In this document: positions 26,462 to 34,711 of the stretch, in pieces
How the letters are laid out: each line of letters starts with the position of its first letter
Numbering within the stretch: position 1 is the stretch's first letter
Origin: CAYZJD01 sp964483455
Lineage (GTDB): Bacteria; Acidobacteriota; Terriglobia; Bryobacterales; Bryobacteraceae
Direction: 5' to 3'
Assembly: GCA_964483455.1 (NCBI GenBank)
Contig: CAZACK010000004.1
Coordinates: 28,225 to 92,224, forward strand
DNA length: 64,000 nt
Translations under genes and position numbers: made by a program
Notes under the pieces: model-generated
The model's database searches: none
Seen by the model: only the letters and a program-made list of their open reading frames with translations
Told to the model about the DNA's origin: nothing

Positions 26462-26467
26462 TAGAAT
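26462..26467 (+). promoter_or_regulatory. Candidate -10 box of the metallophosphoesterase operon
   Basis: TAGAAT lies 14 bp before the ATG at 26482. The same TAGAAT hexamer is found upstream of the kinase (34835) and apt (58130). No convincing -35 is visible, and the leader would be only a few bases long. Confidence 0.35.
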
Positions 26468-26481
26468 CATCTATTGAAAGC

Positions 26482-27636
26482 ATGTTCCGCTGGGCACTCT
26501 ATCTTCCGACAGGCATCCTCCTGTTGCTCCTTCTGCTGATCCACCTGAGGATGGCCCGCTGGGCGCTCGCGAGTCCGGGCGTGCAGCAACGTCCGGATCG
26601 CCGGATCTGGGTGGTGTGGGCCGCTGTGGGCCTCGGCGCGCTTCTGGTCGCCGGCTTCGCGGTGGGCGTACCCCGTGTCATCCAGGCTCTGCCTCCTGGC
26701 CCGTGGCTCGCGTGGCTGCGGGCGACGGCCTTGATGTGGGCGCTGGTGTCGTTGGGCCTGTTCTTCGGAGGCGTGGTATGGAGGCGCATCCCCAACTTCG
26801 ACCCCCGCCGGCGCCAGATCTTGCAGGCTACGGGAGGCGCCTTGGCGGCCGCTCCGTTCGTTGCGGCCGGTTTCGGGGTGCTGATCCAGCGAACCGACCT
26901 GAGGGTCCGCCAGGTCGATCTCCAGTTGCCAGGGCTGCCCGAGGATCTGGAGGACCTCCGGCTCGTTCTGCTCAGCGACATCCATTTGAGCCCGTTCCTG
27001 ACCGAAAAGGAGTTGGCCCGTGCCGTCGCCATGGCCAACGAGACCAAGCCGCATATCGCACTGGTTACGGGCGACCTGATCACCGGCCGCAGCGACCCGT
27101 TGGACGCATGCCTTCAACACCTCTCACGCCTGCGCGCCGACGCCGGCATCCTGGGCTGTCTCGGCAACCATGAGATCTACGCGCGGGCCGAGGGGCAAGC
27201 CACCGAGGGAGGCGCCCGCCTCGGCATTCGTTTCCTCCGGGGCGAAGCCCGCCCGCTGCGATTCGGCGGTGCGCTCCTCAATATCGCCGGCGTCGATTAT
27301 CAGCGTTACCGCGGCCCCTACCTGCGCGGGGCCGAACAGCTTCAGCGCGAAGGCGCCTTGAACCTCCTCCTCAGCCACAACCCGGACGTGTTCCCGGTCG
27401 CCGCCCGCCAAGGATGGGACCTCACGCTGTCCGGCCATACTCACGGCGGGCAGGTGAACGTCGAAATCCTCAACCAGTCGGTGAATTTCGCCAGGTTTTA
27501 CACGCCGTACGTATACGGCGTGTATCGGGAGGCGAGCTCCGCCATCTACGTCACCAGGGGCATCGGTACCGTGGGGATTCCGGCGCGGATCGGCGCCCCT
27601 CCCGAAGTGGCCCTGATCCGCCTATGCGCTACCTGA
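26482..27636 (+). CDS. Membrane-anchored metallophosphoesterase (YkuE/YaeI-like)
   Basis: A 384-residue protein with about three N-terminal hydrophobic segments (to about residue 95 and again near 125-137) followed by a calcineurin-like phosphoesterase domain. The metal site is complete: LVLLSDIHLSPF (Asp-x-His), TGDLITG, LGNHE and SGHTHGGQVN. Family members of this build hydrolyse phosphodiester or phosphomonoester bonds at the membrane, such as lipid headgroups, but the substrate is not known here. The gene overlaps the next phosphoesterase by 13 bp, so the two are translated together. Confidence 0.85.
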   Translation: MFRWALYLPTGILLLLLLLIHLRMARWALASPGVQQRPDRRIWVVWAAVGLGALLVAGFAVGVPRVIQALPPGPWLAWLRATALMWALVSLGLFFGGVVWRRIPNFDPRRRQILQATGGALAAAPFVAAGFGVLIQRTDLRVRQVDLQLPGLPEDLEDLRLVLLSDIHLSPFLTEKELARAVAMANETKPHIALVTGDLITGRSDPLDACLQHLSRLRADAGILGCLGNHEIYARAEGQATEGGARLGIRFLRGEARPLRFGGALLNIAGVDYQRYRGPYLRGAEQLQREGALNLLLSHNPDVFPVAARQGWDLTLSGHTHGGQVNVEILNQSVNFARFYTPYVYGVYREASSAIYVTRGIGTVGIPARIGAPPEVALIRLCAT

Positions 27637-28364
27637 TTCTCAGCGACATCCACGCCAATTGGGAGGCGCTCGAAGCGGTTCTGGCCGATGCATGGGGAGC
27701 CTACGACACGATCCTCTGCTGCGGCGATCTGGTCGGCTACTGCGCCGACCCCAACCGGGTGATCGAATGGAGCCGGGAGAAGGTCGCCGTCGTCGTGCGG
27801 GGAAACCACGATAAGGCGTGCGCCGGCTTGGAGGACCTGGAGTGGTTCAATCCGGTGGCGCGGTCGGCAGCGCAATGGACCCAAGGCGTGCTGAGCCCGG
27901 CCAACCTCGAATACCTTCGCAACCTGCCGAAAGGCCCGATCGACGTCGACGGCTTCCAGATCCTGCACGGCTCGCCGGTGGATGAAGACGAATACCTGGT
28001 CAGCACGGGCGACGTGCGCCAGATCACGGGCTACCTGGAGCGGCCGCTCTCTTTCTTCGGCCATACACACCTTCAGGGCGGATTTCTCTGGCAGCGGGGC
28101 GGCGTGCGGCGAATCGGCAAGATACCTCGCGACGCCGACCGCCAGCTCATCGACCTTCCGGACGATGCTGTTTGCCTGGCCAATCCCGGCGCCGTCGGCC
28201 AGCCGCGCGACGGCGACCCCCGGGCCGCTTACCTTCTGTATTCGCCGGAAGAAAGGGTGCTTCAATACCGCCGCGTTGCCTACGACGTGGCAACGGCCCA
28301 AGAGAAAATTCTGAGGACCTCGCTGGACCACGCCCTGGCCAGCCGGCTGGCGTCCGGAGTGTAG
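27624..28364 (+). CDS. Soluble metallophosphoesterase (YfcE/MPP-superfamily-like)
   Basis: A 246-residue calcineurin-like phosphoesterase without signal or membrane segments. Metal-binding motifs are LILSDIHANWEAL, CCGDLVGYCADP, VRGNHDKA, ILHGSP and FFGHTHLQG, and the end has the usual NPGAVGQPRDGDPRAAY. This arrangement is that of predicted phosphodiesterases of the YfcE and diadenosine tetraphosphatase-like groups. The start ATG at 27624 lies 13 bp inside the previous gene. Both phosphoesterases in one transcript could act on the same phosphorylated compound inside and outside the membrane, which is inference. Confidence 0.87.
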   Translation: MRYLILSDIHANWEALEAVLADAWGAYDTILCCGDLVGYCADPNRVIEWSREKVAVVVRGNHDKACAGLEDLEWFNPVARSAAQWTQGVLSPANLEYLRNLPKGPIDVDGFQILHGSPVDEDEYLVSTGDVRQITGYLERPLSFFGHTHLQGGFLWQRGGVRRIGKIPRDADRQLIDLPDDAVCLANPGAVGQPRDGDPRAAYLLYSPEERVLQYRRVAYDVATAQEKILRTSLDHALASRLASGV

Positions 28365-28844
28365 CAGGAGGGGAACTGACGCCTTGTTCGCCTGTCCGAG
28401 TCCAACGAGATGTCAGTTCCCTGATTCGACTCCTCTTCGCTTGTCCGCCACAACGTCCAGCTTTGGCAGCCCGGCCCCCAGTCGGAAGCCCTGTGGAAAC
28501 GGGAGTGGCAGGCAGACCTCCGGGACAGGGCCGCATAGAGAGTCTCCTTCCAGTTCCCGCAGTTCTCTGTCCACGACGGCCCGCTCGATGGCCCAGCCCA
28601 GCTTCGGCGAGCCTTCTTGGATGCGGCGGCGTTGAATCATCTCGAGGATCGCAAATCCCCGTTCAAGTCGTTCTCGGATTGCCAGTCGTTTGCCCATACT
28701 GTGATCCCCATGTTGTCCGCGAACCGGTTTCAGGCCAATAGGCAGAGCGGTTCATTCTCCCAACAGGACCGTACTGGAACCTTCCCGCAGTCCCGTAAAC
28801 CGGAATCGGTGGCCACCGTCAATCGGATGTGAGGAGAGTACCAG
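28365..28844. other. 480-bp intergenic stretch with inverted repeat and a possible small ORF
   Basis: A perfect 10-bp inverted repeat, GGGAACTGAC (28371-28380) and GTCAGTTCCC (28412-28421), with a 31-base loop lies just after the phosphoesterase stop. A short echoed motif, TTCGCCTGTCCG and TTCGCTTGTCCG, occurs at 28387 and 28436. A weak minus-strand ORF is listed separately. Nothing else supportable. Confidence 0.4.
28413..28697 (-). CDS. Hypothetical small protein
   Basis: A possible 94-residue protein. The first 50 residues are basic, helical and coiled-coil-like (GKRLAIRERLERGFAILE, then VVDRELRELE), while the rest is Pro/Gly-rich and less convincing. A GGGGA-type ribosome site lies about seven bases before the ATG. 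It has no family I recognise. The inverted repeat at 28371-28421 overlaps its 3' end. It may be a decayed gene whose second half has shifted frame. Confidence 0.3.
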   Translation of the reverse strand: MGKRLAIRERLERGFAILEMIQRRRIQEGSPKLGWAIERAVVDRELRELEGDSLCGPVPEVCLPLPFPQGFRLGAGLPKLDVVADKRRGVESGN

Positions 28845-29411
28845 ATGAGAATACACCGAGTACTGATGATTCTGCCCGCGGCGTTGCTGCTAGCCCAAGG
28901 ACCGCCCGAGCCGATGGACCCGCCGGGCCCCCCCAGAACCGACGAGCTGAAGCAGGCGCTTGATCTCAAGGACGACCAGGTGCAGAAGTTGCTGGATCTG
29001 CGCCGGCAGGAACGCGACTCGTTGCGGCCGGTTTTCCAGCAGATCGGCGAGAAGCGCAGGGCGCTTCACGACGCCCTCGAGTCCGGCAGTTCGGACGCAG
29101 CCTCTCTCGGAAACCTGATGCTAGAGATGAAGAGCCTGCACAACCAGATCAAGGCGGCCAACGACACCTACAGGCAGCAGGCGCTGGCCATCCTGACACC
29201 CGAGCAACAGGCGAAATTGAAGCCGCTCGAGGACGCCGCCAAGCTTGCGCCGGCGCTGCATCAGGGGGTCGCACTCAACTTGCTCGCACCACCGGCTGGT
29301 CCGCGGGGGTTCGGGCTATTCGGCCCCATTGGCCCGAGGATGGGCGCGGGCCGGGGACCGGGCATAGGCCCTGCGATGGGCATGGGGCGACGCTACGGTC
29401 GCCGCCTCTGA
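28845..29411 (+). CDS. Spy/CpxP-like periplasmic protein
   Basis: A 188-residue exported protein: a signal peptide (about 1-17, ending LLLAQ), then a helical region (about 30-135) of the LTxxQ superfamily type, with LKDDQVQKLLDLRRQERD and ALAILTPEQQAKL. The two LT..Q-like turns are the mark of Spy/CpxP chaperones and periplasmic metal-resistance proteins. The C-terminus is a disordered Gly-, Pro- and Met-rich tail (FGPIGPRMGAGRGPGIG). AGGAG lies about eight bases upstream of the ATG. It probably senses or buffers envelope stress. No cognate two-component system is adjacent. Confidence 0.75.
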   Translation: MRIHRVLMILPAALLLAQGPPEPMDPPGPPRTDELKQALDLKDDQVQKLLDLRRQERDSLRPVFQQIGEKRRALHDALESGSSDAASLGNLMLEMKSLHNQIKAANDTYRQQALAILTPEQQAKLKPLEDAAKLAPALHQGVALNLLAPPAGPRGFGLFGPIGPRMGAGRGPGIGPAMGMGRRYGRRL

Positions 29412-29473
29412 CAGCGAGGCCGGCCCAATTTGCCGCGCCGTTCTTCAACGGCCTCCCATCATCCCTCCCATCC

Positions 29474-29510
29474 ACAAAAAGAAGAAGCCCCGGGTCTGGG
29501 CACCCGGGGC
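29474..29510 (-). terminator. Rho-independent terminator, minus strand
   Basis: GCCCCGGGT (29487-29495), loop CTGGGC, ACCCGGGGC (29502-29510) form a 9-bp GC stem. On the minus strand a T-rich run follows (from AAAAAGAAGAA at 29476-29486). It serves adk, whose stop is 230 bp upstream of it, and may also halt read-through from the spy-like gene. Confidence 0.75.
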
Positions 29511-29559
29511 CTCACTCAGAGGGGCTAGCGACGAGCTGGGTCTCGCCGCTGGGGATGCT

Positions 29560-29579
29560 ATAAGTCGATGACGACTTAT
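29560..29579. repeat. Short palindrome near the adk 3' end
   Basis: ATAAGTCG-atga-CGACTTAT is a perfect 8-bp inverted repeat in an AT-rich patch. It could be a protein-binding site or a weak hairpin. Confidence 0.4.
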
Positions 29580-29739
29580 TGTGCTTGTCAAGTTGCATTT
29601 TTCCTGCCAAACGCCGCGCGCCAAATGCCTTACACTTGCGGCATGTGGAGCCAAACCCTCGTTGAGCTGGGTGCGCAATTTGCCAACTGGTGTGGGAGCT
29701 ATCCCCCAGAGCCGCGGCGCCGTCCTCCTCAGCCTCCCG

Positions 29740-30408
29740 CTAGTCGTGCGCCCCGCTCAAGGCGAGGCGAGCCTCCAGCACCTGCTCCACTGCACGGTGA
29801 ATCTCGTCCACGGAAAGACCGCCGTCGATCCGGTGCAGCCTCGGCCCCGCATAGTACTCGCGTAGTGGGCCGGTGGACTGGTGGTAGGCTTGCAGGCGCT
29901 GACGAACCACATCTTCGGTATCGTCGGGACGCCGAATCAGCTCCGTTCCGTCCAGATCACAATACCCCTCCCGCCGCGGAGGCTGGTGCCGGATGTTGTA
30001 AATCCTGGCGCAGGCCGGGCACTGTCGCCGGGCGGTGATTCTCGCCACCAGCGTATTCTCGGGCACATCCAGGTACACCACTTCCGGTTGGGGCAATCCG
30101 TGCTCCGCCAGGAATGTCTCCAGGAATCGGGCCTGCGCGATGGTCCTCGGATATCCGTCCAGCAGGAATCCATGCCGGCAATCCGGCTTGGTCAGCCGCG
30201 CGGCGACCATTTGGTTCACGATCTCGTCACCGATCAAGCCGCCCTTGGAGAGGATTTGGAAGGCCTGGCGTCCCAGCGTTGTTCCCGCCGCGCACTCCGC
30301 CCGGAACATTTCTCCGGTGGAGATGGACGGGATGCCCAACAGCCGGGATATGAAGGCGCCTTGGGTGCCCTTTCCACAACCAGGAGGGCCGAAAAGGAGG
30401 ATGATCAT
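29740..30408 (-). CDS. adk: Adenylate kinase
   Basis: A 222-residue nucleoside monophosphate kinase that interconverts ATP, AMP and ADP. The P-loop is FGPPGCGKGTQ near the N-terminus, with STGEMFR for AMP binding, GFLLDGYPRTIAQA and RRPDDTEDVVRQRL. The LID has CPAC and then, about 20 residues later, GYCDLDG, giving three Cys and an Asp where zinc-type kinases carry Cys4. It lies alone between convergent and divergent neighbours, not in a ribosomal protein operon. AGGGA lies about six bases before the ATG. Confidence 0.93.
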   Translation of the reverse strand: MIILLFGPPGCGKGTQGAFISRLLGIPSISTGEMFRAECAAGTTLGRQAFQILSKGGLIGDEIVNQMVAARLTKPDCRHGFLLDGYPRTIAQARFLETFLAEHGLPQPEVVYLDVPENTLVARITARRQCPACARIYNIRHQPPRREGYCDLDGTELIRRPDDTEDVVRQRLQAYHQSTGPLREYYAGPRLHRIDGGLSVDEIHRAVEQVLEARLALSGAHD

Positions 30409-30565
30409 TTGTTTTCCCTGGCAGAATAGTGATTACTATGGTAAGAAGCTCTCAAACTCTGAAGATTTCCCTCTCAAGTTTAGCAGTTGCGGGAGGGGCC
30501 GGGGGTTGGCATTCGTCATGCAGCCCCTTCTGACGACTGCATCGGACGGCTAGGAGAAATGCCGG

Positions 30566-31030
30566 ATGACCACTCTCGAACTCATTAATGACTTCCTCGG
30601 CCGGCAGCGCATCGCGTTCGTCGGTGCTTCGCGAAATCCGCGCGGCTTCTCTCGCGCTCTGTTTCGCGAGTTCGCGCGCCGCGGCTACGATGTGGTTCCT
30701 GTTCACCCGAACGCGTCCGAGATCGAAGGCCGCCGGGCATTCCAACGCGTGCAGCAGATCGACCCGCCCGTCGAGGGCGTCCTGGTGATGACGTCCGCCC
30801 CGGCGGCGTGCCAGGTCGTTCGCGATTGCGCCGAGGCGTCGGTCCCGCGGGTGTGGCTCTATCGCGCCGCGGGCGCCGGCGCCATGAGCTGCGAGGCCGT
30901 CAAGTTCTGTGAACGCAAGGGCATTCGGGTCGTCCCCGGATACTGCCCCTTCATGTTCTGGAGCGACTCCGGTTTCATCCACAAGCTCCATGGGCTCTTT
31001 TCCAGGCTGTCCGGGCGCTACCCGCGCTGA
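30566..31030 (+). CDS. CoA-binding domain protein (YccU-like)
   Basis: A 154-residue single-domain Rossmann protein of the CoA-binding family, related to the N-terminal domain of succinyl-CoA synthetase alpha. It shows RIAFVGASRNPRGFSRAL, then GYDVVPVHPNASEIEG and a conserved VVPGYCPFMF near the end. Members bind CoA or a nucleotide but their reaction is unknown. The gene stands alone, divergent from adk, with no partner kinase or synthetase nearby. Confidence 0.8.
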   Translation: MTTLELINDFLGRQRIAFVGASRNPRGFSRALFREFARRGYDVVPVHPNASEIEGRRAFQRVQQIDPPVEGVLVMTSAPAACQVVRDCAEASVPRVWLYRAAGAGAMSCEAVKFCERKGIRVVPGYCPFMFWSDSGFIHKLHGLFSRLSGRYPR

Positions 31031-31120
31031 TGCCGGCTTGCCGTTGGATCAGCCGAAGCACGCCCGGCCCAACCGGGAGAGCCAGCGCAGCAGCCGTCGC
31101 TTCTAATTGATTTATATGAT

Positions 31121-31150
31121 TGGATTTACAGACCCGCTTCGCTTATATTC
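31121..31150 (+). promoter_or_regulatory. Candidate promoter of the Rid-family gene
   Basis: TTGGAT (31121-31126) and TATATT (31145-31150) are separated by 18 bp in the most AT-rich patch of this region. A leader of about 157 nt would precede the start at 31314. The -35 matches only three positions. Confidence 0.35.
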
Positions 31151-31313
31151 GTGTGTGGGTGTCTCGCACAGCAGCAAATCTTTCTTGGCTGACCTCGAGG
31201 AATACGAGTGTTCCCCCCGCGCACGGCGCCGCCTGGACCCGTCCCAAACGGGGAACGGAGGCGGCCACAGCGACTTGCCTGTCGGCCACCCGAACTGCGA
31301 GGATAGAAACCGA

Positions 31314-31829
31314 ATGACCGTGGAAGACGTACTCAGCGAATTGTCCGGTGCGACGATGATCGAAAAGAAGGCGATCAAGGCGCCGGAGGTGTTGAACGAG
31401 GCCTACGACTACCCGCGACCCAGCTCTTTTTCCAGGGGACTGCGGGTGGACCTCGGCAATATTGTGATCCTGTTCATATCGGGGACGGCCAGCGTCGACG
31501 AGTTTGGGGAAAGCGTCCACATCGGCGATTTTCGCGCACAGTGCCGACGCACCTACCACAACATCACCGGCCTGCTGACGAGCGAAGGCGCCACCTGGAA
31601 GGACGTCGTCCGCACCACCTGCTACTTGCGAGACATCGACCGGGACTACAAGGAGTTCAACGAGGAACGGACGGCTTTCTTCAAGGCGCAGGGGCTCGAT
31701 CCGCTCCCGGCCTCCACCGGCATCCAGGCGAAGCTGTGCCGCCCGGAGCTGCTGGTGGAGATCGAGGCCATCGCCATGTTCCGGAAGCCCGAGGGGCGAG
31801 CCTCAGACAACGGCTCAGGCCGGACCTAA
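31314..31829 (+). CDS. RidA/YjgF/YER057c family protein
   Basis: A 171-residue protein with the Rid fold. Conserved parts are FISGTASVDEFGE, RTYHNITGLLTSEGATWKDVVRTTCYLRD and the C-terminal STGIQAKLCRPELLVEIEAIA, with the Arg of the RidA active site at the CRPELLVEIE position. Archetypal RidA deaminates reactive enamine/imine intermediates. This subgroup has a longer N-terminus and may differ. The start ATG at 31314 is chosen over an in-frame codon at 31107 because the upstream stretch is low in coding character. Confidence 0.8.
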   Translation: MTVEDVLSELSGATMIEKKAIKAPEVLNEAYDYPRPSSFSRGLRVDLGNIVILFISGTASVDEFGESVHIGDFRAQCRRTYHNITGLLTSEGATWKDVVRTTCYLRDIDRDYKEFNEERTAFFKAQGLDPLPASTGIQAKLCRPELLVEIEAIAMFRKPEGRASDNGSGRT

Positions 31830-32203
31830 TCTCGCCGGCGAAGCAGCCCTATTGGCCACCACTCTGTTCGCACGTCCGCTCTATCTACCGGGACGGAGTC
31901 ATGGAACTACCAGCGGTTCTTCCCGTCTACAGAATCCTCGGGCAACCCCGTGGCTCTCACCGCGCTCGGCGTGGAAGGGAGCTGGCGCGTTTGCAGTCTC
32001 TGCCAGTGACCGCGGCGCACCGTTGATGGCGGCCCGCGTTCGGCGACTTCCGGGTGAAGGACCGCGTTTCTTTAGAAAGCCGGCTAAGGTATCTCCCGCG
32101 GAGCAAGTCTCTGCGCGCGGGCGCGCGGCGATTCGACGGATGGGCTTCTGGTCAATATCGGGATGCGCGAATCGGCCCTTTTGGACGTTCGCCGGTTCGT
32201 GGG
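31830..32203. other. 374-bp intergenic stretch, no gene seen
   Basis: Convergent neighbours flank it. Short frames give fragments such as ALGVEGSWRV, but no start, ribosome site or family supports a gene. No terminator hairpin was seen. Confidence 0.5.
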
Positions 32204-33631
32204 TCAGGAGCCCACGCCGATCCTAAACGTGTACGCGTACTTGCACGGCCGCCGCGCCGGCACCGTGAGCACCAGCCCGCGGTCCGTCTGCGTCCATTTC
32301 ACGGGCTCCTTGAGCCCCAGCATGTCGACGCCGGTCACCTTGGTCCCCGCCAGCGTGGTGAGGGTCACCGTGTCGTCCTCCGGCCACTCGAGGGCGATGG
32401 CGTAGAGGGTGTTGCTCTTGCGGGTGAACCGGAAGTCACCGTCCTGGTGGGTGATCCAGTAGCGGCTGCCGTAGATGGCTTCCCCGTTCACTTTGAGCCA
32501 CTGCCCGGCCTCGCGCAGGCACCGCTGCATCACCTCCGGGATCGTGCCGTCGGCCTTGGGACCGATGTTGATCAGCAAGTTCCCGTTCTTGCTGACGATG
32601 TCCACCAGGTAATCCACCAGCCGGTTCGGGGTCATGTATTCGCTTTCCTTCAGATTGCGGTTGTACCCCCAGGAGAAGGGGTCCAGCGAGTCGCACAGCT
32701 CCCACTTCTTTTCGGAGATGGCGCGGACGTTCTCGCGTTCGGGGGTGGAGAAGTCGCCGAGGAAGCTCCCGTCCGGCTCGACGCCCCACCGGTCGTTGGT
32801 CACTACCTGTGAGGGATCCGGAGAGTGGTTGTAGAAGTAGGCGATGACCTCCTTACTGTTCCAATAGTCGGGAGTGAGCGGCTTGCCGTTCAGGTCGCGG
32901 ACTGGGCCGATGTTGACGTCGCCCCAGATCACGCTCGGCTGGTACATGTCCACCAGTTCCTTGATGGAGTTGTTCATGTAGTCGACCCAGTCGCGGCCGG
33001 GGTAGCGGGGGTCCCAAAACGTGTAAGTGGTGTTGTGGTAGAACCCCATCTTCATGCCGAGCGAGCGCACCGCCTTGGCGAGGTCACCGGCGAGGTCGCG
33101 TTTCGGCCCCATCTCCATCGCGTTGCGCTTGGTGAACTTCGTCGGCCACATGGCGAATTCGTCGCCATGCTTGGCCGTCAGCACGACGTACTTCGCCCCG
33201 GCGTCCTGAAACAGCCTGGCCCAGGCGGCGGGGTCGAACTTCTCGGCCTTGAACATCGGGATGAACTCGTCGTAGGCGAAATTCGGGCCCCAATTGTCCA
33301 GGTGGTATTTGAAGGCGTGCTCCCGGATCCTTGCTTTGAAGATGGCGTCCGGAAGATTCCCTTGGGTCGCCGTATAGGGCGGACCGCCGAGCAGGAAGCC
33401 GAAGCCGGCCTTCGGACTCATGAAGGCCACGTACCATTCGTGATAAGCGGGGACGGCGTAAGGCCCCCAATGGATGAACACGCCGAACTTGGCGTCCTCG
33501 AACCACTGCGGCGGCTTGTGCTTCCGAAGGGACTCGGTGGTGGGCTGATAGGGCGGCTCGGCGCGAAGACCACTCGCGGCCGCTCCCCAAAGCAAAGCCA
33601 CTATTGCAGTCAGACAGCGATTGCTCTTCAT
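32204..33631 (-). CDS. Alpha-L-fucosidase, GH29
   Basis: A 475-residue secreted glycosidase that removes alpha-linked L-fucose. A signal peptide (about 1-24, ending GLRAEP) precedes the (beta/alpha)8 domain: QWFEDAKFGVFIHWGPYAVPAYHEWY, then YVVLTAKHGDEFAMWPTK. The likely catalytic nucleophile is the Asp in QPSVIWGDVN, placed where GH29 enzymes keep it. NGNLLINIGPKADGTIPEVM is also typical of the family. The C-terminal beta-sandwich is complete. The gene lies downstream of the Cas6-like gene on the same strand, with an 8-bp tandem repeat in the 120-bp gap. Fucose may come from algal or plant glycans, an inference. Confidence 0.92.
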   Translation of the reverse strand: MKSNRCLTAIVALLWGAAASGLRAEPPYQPTTESLRKHKPPQWFEDAKFGVFIHWGPYAVPAYHEWYVAFMSPKAGFGFLLGGPPYTATQGNLPDAIFKARIREHAFKYHLDNWGPNFAYDEFIPMFKAEKFDPAAWARLFQDAGAKYVVLTAKHGDEFAMWPTKFTKRNAMEMGPKRDLAGDLAKAVRSLGMKMGFYHNTTYTFWDPRYPGRDWVDYMNNSIKELVDMYQPSVIWGDVNIGPVRDLNGKPLTPDYWNSKEVIAYFYNHSPDPSQVVTNDRWGVEPDGSFLGDFSTPERENVRAISEKKWELCDSLDPFSWGYNRNLKESEYMTPNRLVDYLVDIVSKNGNLLINIGPKADGTIPEVMQRCLREAGQWLKVNGEAIYGSRYWITHQDGDFRFTRKSNTLYAIALEWPEDDTVTLTTLAGTKVTGVDMLGLKEPVKWTQTDRGLVLTVPARRPCKYAYTFRIGVGS

Positions 33632-33689
33632 GTCTCGAAATCCCGGCAAGGTAGTTTACACGATTTCCGGCTCCGCTGCCCCGCCCACC

Positions 33690-33753
33690 AACCGCCCAAC
33701 CGAATAACCGAACAACCGAACAACCGAATAACCGAACAACCGAATAACCGGTT
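33690..33753. repeat. 8-bp tandem repeat, eight units
   Basis: Units of the type AACCGAAC or AACCGAAT follow each other in phase from 33690. The first unit is AACCGCCC and the last is AACCGGTT, so six of eight are near-perfect. The right end overlaps the stop codon of the Cas6-like gene, and the left end is 58 bp before the fucosidase start. Related tracts occur at 41543-41582 and 44225-44236. Confidence 0.85.
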
Positions 33754-34711
33754 ACCCCACCTCGATCACGCCCTTCCCCCACACCGTCTGGCGCCCTACC
33801 CCCGTCCACCGCGCGGCCCGGAGGTAGGGCAGGAACTCCGCGAGCGGCCCTTCGTACTCCGTTTCGCCCACAAATCCGCCGATCGGGTGCCGTTGCCCGG
33901 TCTTGGATGATCTCCGGCTCACCACTTCGCGCCGCAGCTCGCACCGCGTCATCCGCACCGCAGCAGCGCGCTCGCCCATCGCCCGAAAATCGATCTCCAG
34001 CGGCCCGGCTCCGTAGAGGGCGCGTAGCGTGCTCACCCGGTCCCGGATGCGCCCGAACAGGATCGGGAACTCGGGGCGCGACGCAGGCCGCTGTCCGCTC
34101 TTCAACTCCGTCGGCGTCAGAAAGCGCACCGTCACCCGATCCACCGGTCCCGGGTCCGGCGACAGGTCCAGCTCCACCGGCTCCGGTGGCTGCGCGAGGA
34201 GGAACGTCGCTCCATCGAAGATCTGGACGCGAGGCGCGCCGTCCAGCCCGAGCTGGTCAACGCGCACCAGGTCCGCCCGCCCGCGCCCAGGGCCCAAACC
34301 CTCCCGTGCGAGCTGCGCAAACGTCAGCACGAAGTACGCCGGCGCCGCCTGCATCAGGTCGAAGATGTGCACATCGAAGTGAAACGGCTCACCGGGCCGG
34401 ATGGTCCGCCCGTCCAGGTGAGCCGCCCGAAACACGAACGGCCTCGGCGAATCGGCCAGGCCCGACGGGCCGATCCCTCTCGAAGCCGGCTCGAAAATCC
34501 GCCCGTAGCCGCATTCCGGCAGGTGCTCGCTGCACAACGCACCGCAGCCGCACGCCAGCTTGCGGAAGATCGCGCCGAACGCCCCGCGGATGATGTTGCC
34601 GCTCTTGCCGGCCGGAAAGTGGAGCGAATCCCGAGCGAGAAAAGCGAGGCGCAAAGGGTGGAAAAAGAGATTCAACCGTGGAGCCATCGTCATCGTCGAG
34701 CCGAGTGCCAT
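33752..34711 (-). CDS. Cas6-like CRISPR repeat endoribonuclease (RAMP family), orphan
   Basis: About 319 residues. The N-terminus after PAGKSGNIIRGAFGAIFRKL has clustered Cys (LACGCGALC, then PECGYGRIFEP), as in Cas6 proteins of type III-like systems. The C-terminus shows GFVGETEYEGPL..FLPYLRAARWTGVGRQTVWGKG, with the RAMP glycine-rich loop GVGRQTVWGKG. In CRISPR systems Cas6 cuts pre-crRNA in the repeats. No array, cas1/cas2 or effector gene was found in the window. The start is one of three close ATGs (34711, 34693, 34687). The tandem repeat follows the stop codon. A Cas6-derived protein with another RNA role is possible. Confidence 0.72.
   Translation of the reverse strand: MALGSTMTMAPRLNLFFHPLRLAFLARDSLHFPAGKSGNIIRGAFGAIFRKLACGCGALCSEHLPECGYGRIFEPASRGIGPSGLADSPRPFVFRAAHLDGRTIRPGEPFHFDVHIFDLMQAAPAYFVLTFAQLAREGLGPGRGRADLVRVDQLGLDGAPRVQIFDGATFLLAQPPEPVELDLSPDPGPVDRVTVRFLTPTELKSGQRPASRPEFPILFGRIRDRVSTLRALYGAGPLEIDFRAMGERAAAVRMTRCELRREVVSRRSSKTGQRHPIGGFVGETEYEGPLAEFLPYLRAARWTGVGRQTVWGKGVIEVG

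Larger units (their letters stand above)
29412..29739. other. 328-bp gap between convergent spy-like gene and adk
   Basis: The gap holds a minus-strand terminator hairpin (29474-29510) and a short perfect palindrome (29560-29579), listed separately. Apart from these I see no gene. Confidence 0.5.

Noticed and set aside
29560..29579. Terminator at the adk 3' end from the short palindrome
   Set aside because: The stem is AT-rich and lacks a following T run. The GC-rich hairpin at 29487-29510 is the better terminator.
31830..32203. A truncated glycosidase remnant suggested by a GLLVNIG-like stretch near 32137
   Set aside because: The resemblance to the fucosidase motif NGNLLINIG is short, on the other strand and in a frame without other similarity.
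33690..33753. CRISPR array beside the Cas6-like gene
   Set aside because: The tract is a head-to-tail 8-bp repeat with no spacers. CRISPR repeats are 23-50 bp with unique spacers between them.
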